From CAZQYC01 sp043746555 (GTDB taxonomy: Bacteria; Pseudomonadota; Gammaproteobacteria; Steroidobacterales; Steroidobacteraceae), in the NCBI GenBank assembly GCA_043746555.1, contig JAYTQU010000369.1:1-20885 (forward strand): a stretch of 20,885 nt of DNA, read 5' to 3'. The position numbers and the translations under genes were made by a program. Under the pieces are notes generated by a model. That model had not been told where the DNA came from, did no database searches, and worked only from the letters and a program-made list of their open reading frames with translations. Position 1 is the first letter of the stretch; every line of letters starts with the position of its first letter. Shown here piece by piece: positions 20,768 through 20,885 of the stretch.

Positions 20768-20885
20768 GGGTGTGGGTTGGCCTTAGCGCCGAGAACATAT
20801 CGTTAGGGCGATACATAGTAGCGGAGCGCGCGGTATTTTGGTGCGACTTTGCGGACGTTCCGACTCTAACCCGAATGCAGTAAAC

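Noticed and set aside
1..20885. Integron integrase, tRNA, rRNA or prophage genes
   Set aside because: No tyrosine-recombinase motifs, cloverleaf-like sequences, rRNA stretches or phage structural genes were found in either strand.

Overview
The window looks like chromosomal DNA of a gammaproteobacterium, probably near the Xanthomonadales. This is inferred from the kinds of housekeeping genes (a Dcp-like M3 peptidase with a signal peptide, an Ada-AlkA fusion, a YegD-type Hsp70, a CocE/NonD hydrolase) and from the integron cassettes. No rRNA or other taxonomic marker is present. The left 9.5 kb is accessory and eroded; the right 11.4 kb is ordinary and densely coding.

Left flank (1-4620). A broken RelE-type toxin gene lies at the window edge. 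An IS21-family element (about 214-2978) follows, with an intact istB and an istA frameshifted at its catalytic motif. Next come an unrecognised gene remnant, an intact SAM-dependent methyltransferase, and a ruined higBA pair: only the last 20 codons of higB survive, and higA has a one-base frameshift.

Centre (about 4610-9509). This is the most interesting part: an integron gene-cassette array with nine attC sites in 4.4 kb and no integrase in the window, i.e. a CALIN-type array. It reads on the minus strand, right to left. Seven of the eight complete cassettes between attC sites carry a recognisable gene or gene pair: a four-helix membrane protein ending inside attC, a brnTA pair inverted relative to the array, a HEPN-like protein with an R-x4-H motif, a membrane protein with a zinc ribbon, a DUF2846-like lipoprotein, another membrane protein, and a second brnTA pair. 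One cassette has no convincing gene. A partial cassette with two overlapping, apparently recombined ORFs ends the array. The core sites at the two ends of each cassette are complementary, although the two ends of a single attC often are not. This is the pattern expected of mobile cassettes.

The array lies directly downstream of, and on the same strand as, an ada-alkA/ogt operon. ogt is cut off after 68 codons, before its active site, at the first attC. The other edge of the array lies inside higB. The alkA promoter could therefore now drive the cassettes (inference).

Right part (9512-20885). In order: ogt fragment and ada-alkA (DNA alkylation repair, minus), dcp-like peptidase (minus), yegD-like Hsp70 (minus), a divergent three-gene operon of XRE-cupin regulator plus two GNAT acetyltransferases (plus), then a GST, a secreted CocE/NonD hydrolase and a MATE transporter (all minus). 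No tRNA, rRNA or CRISPR array was seen.
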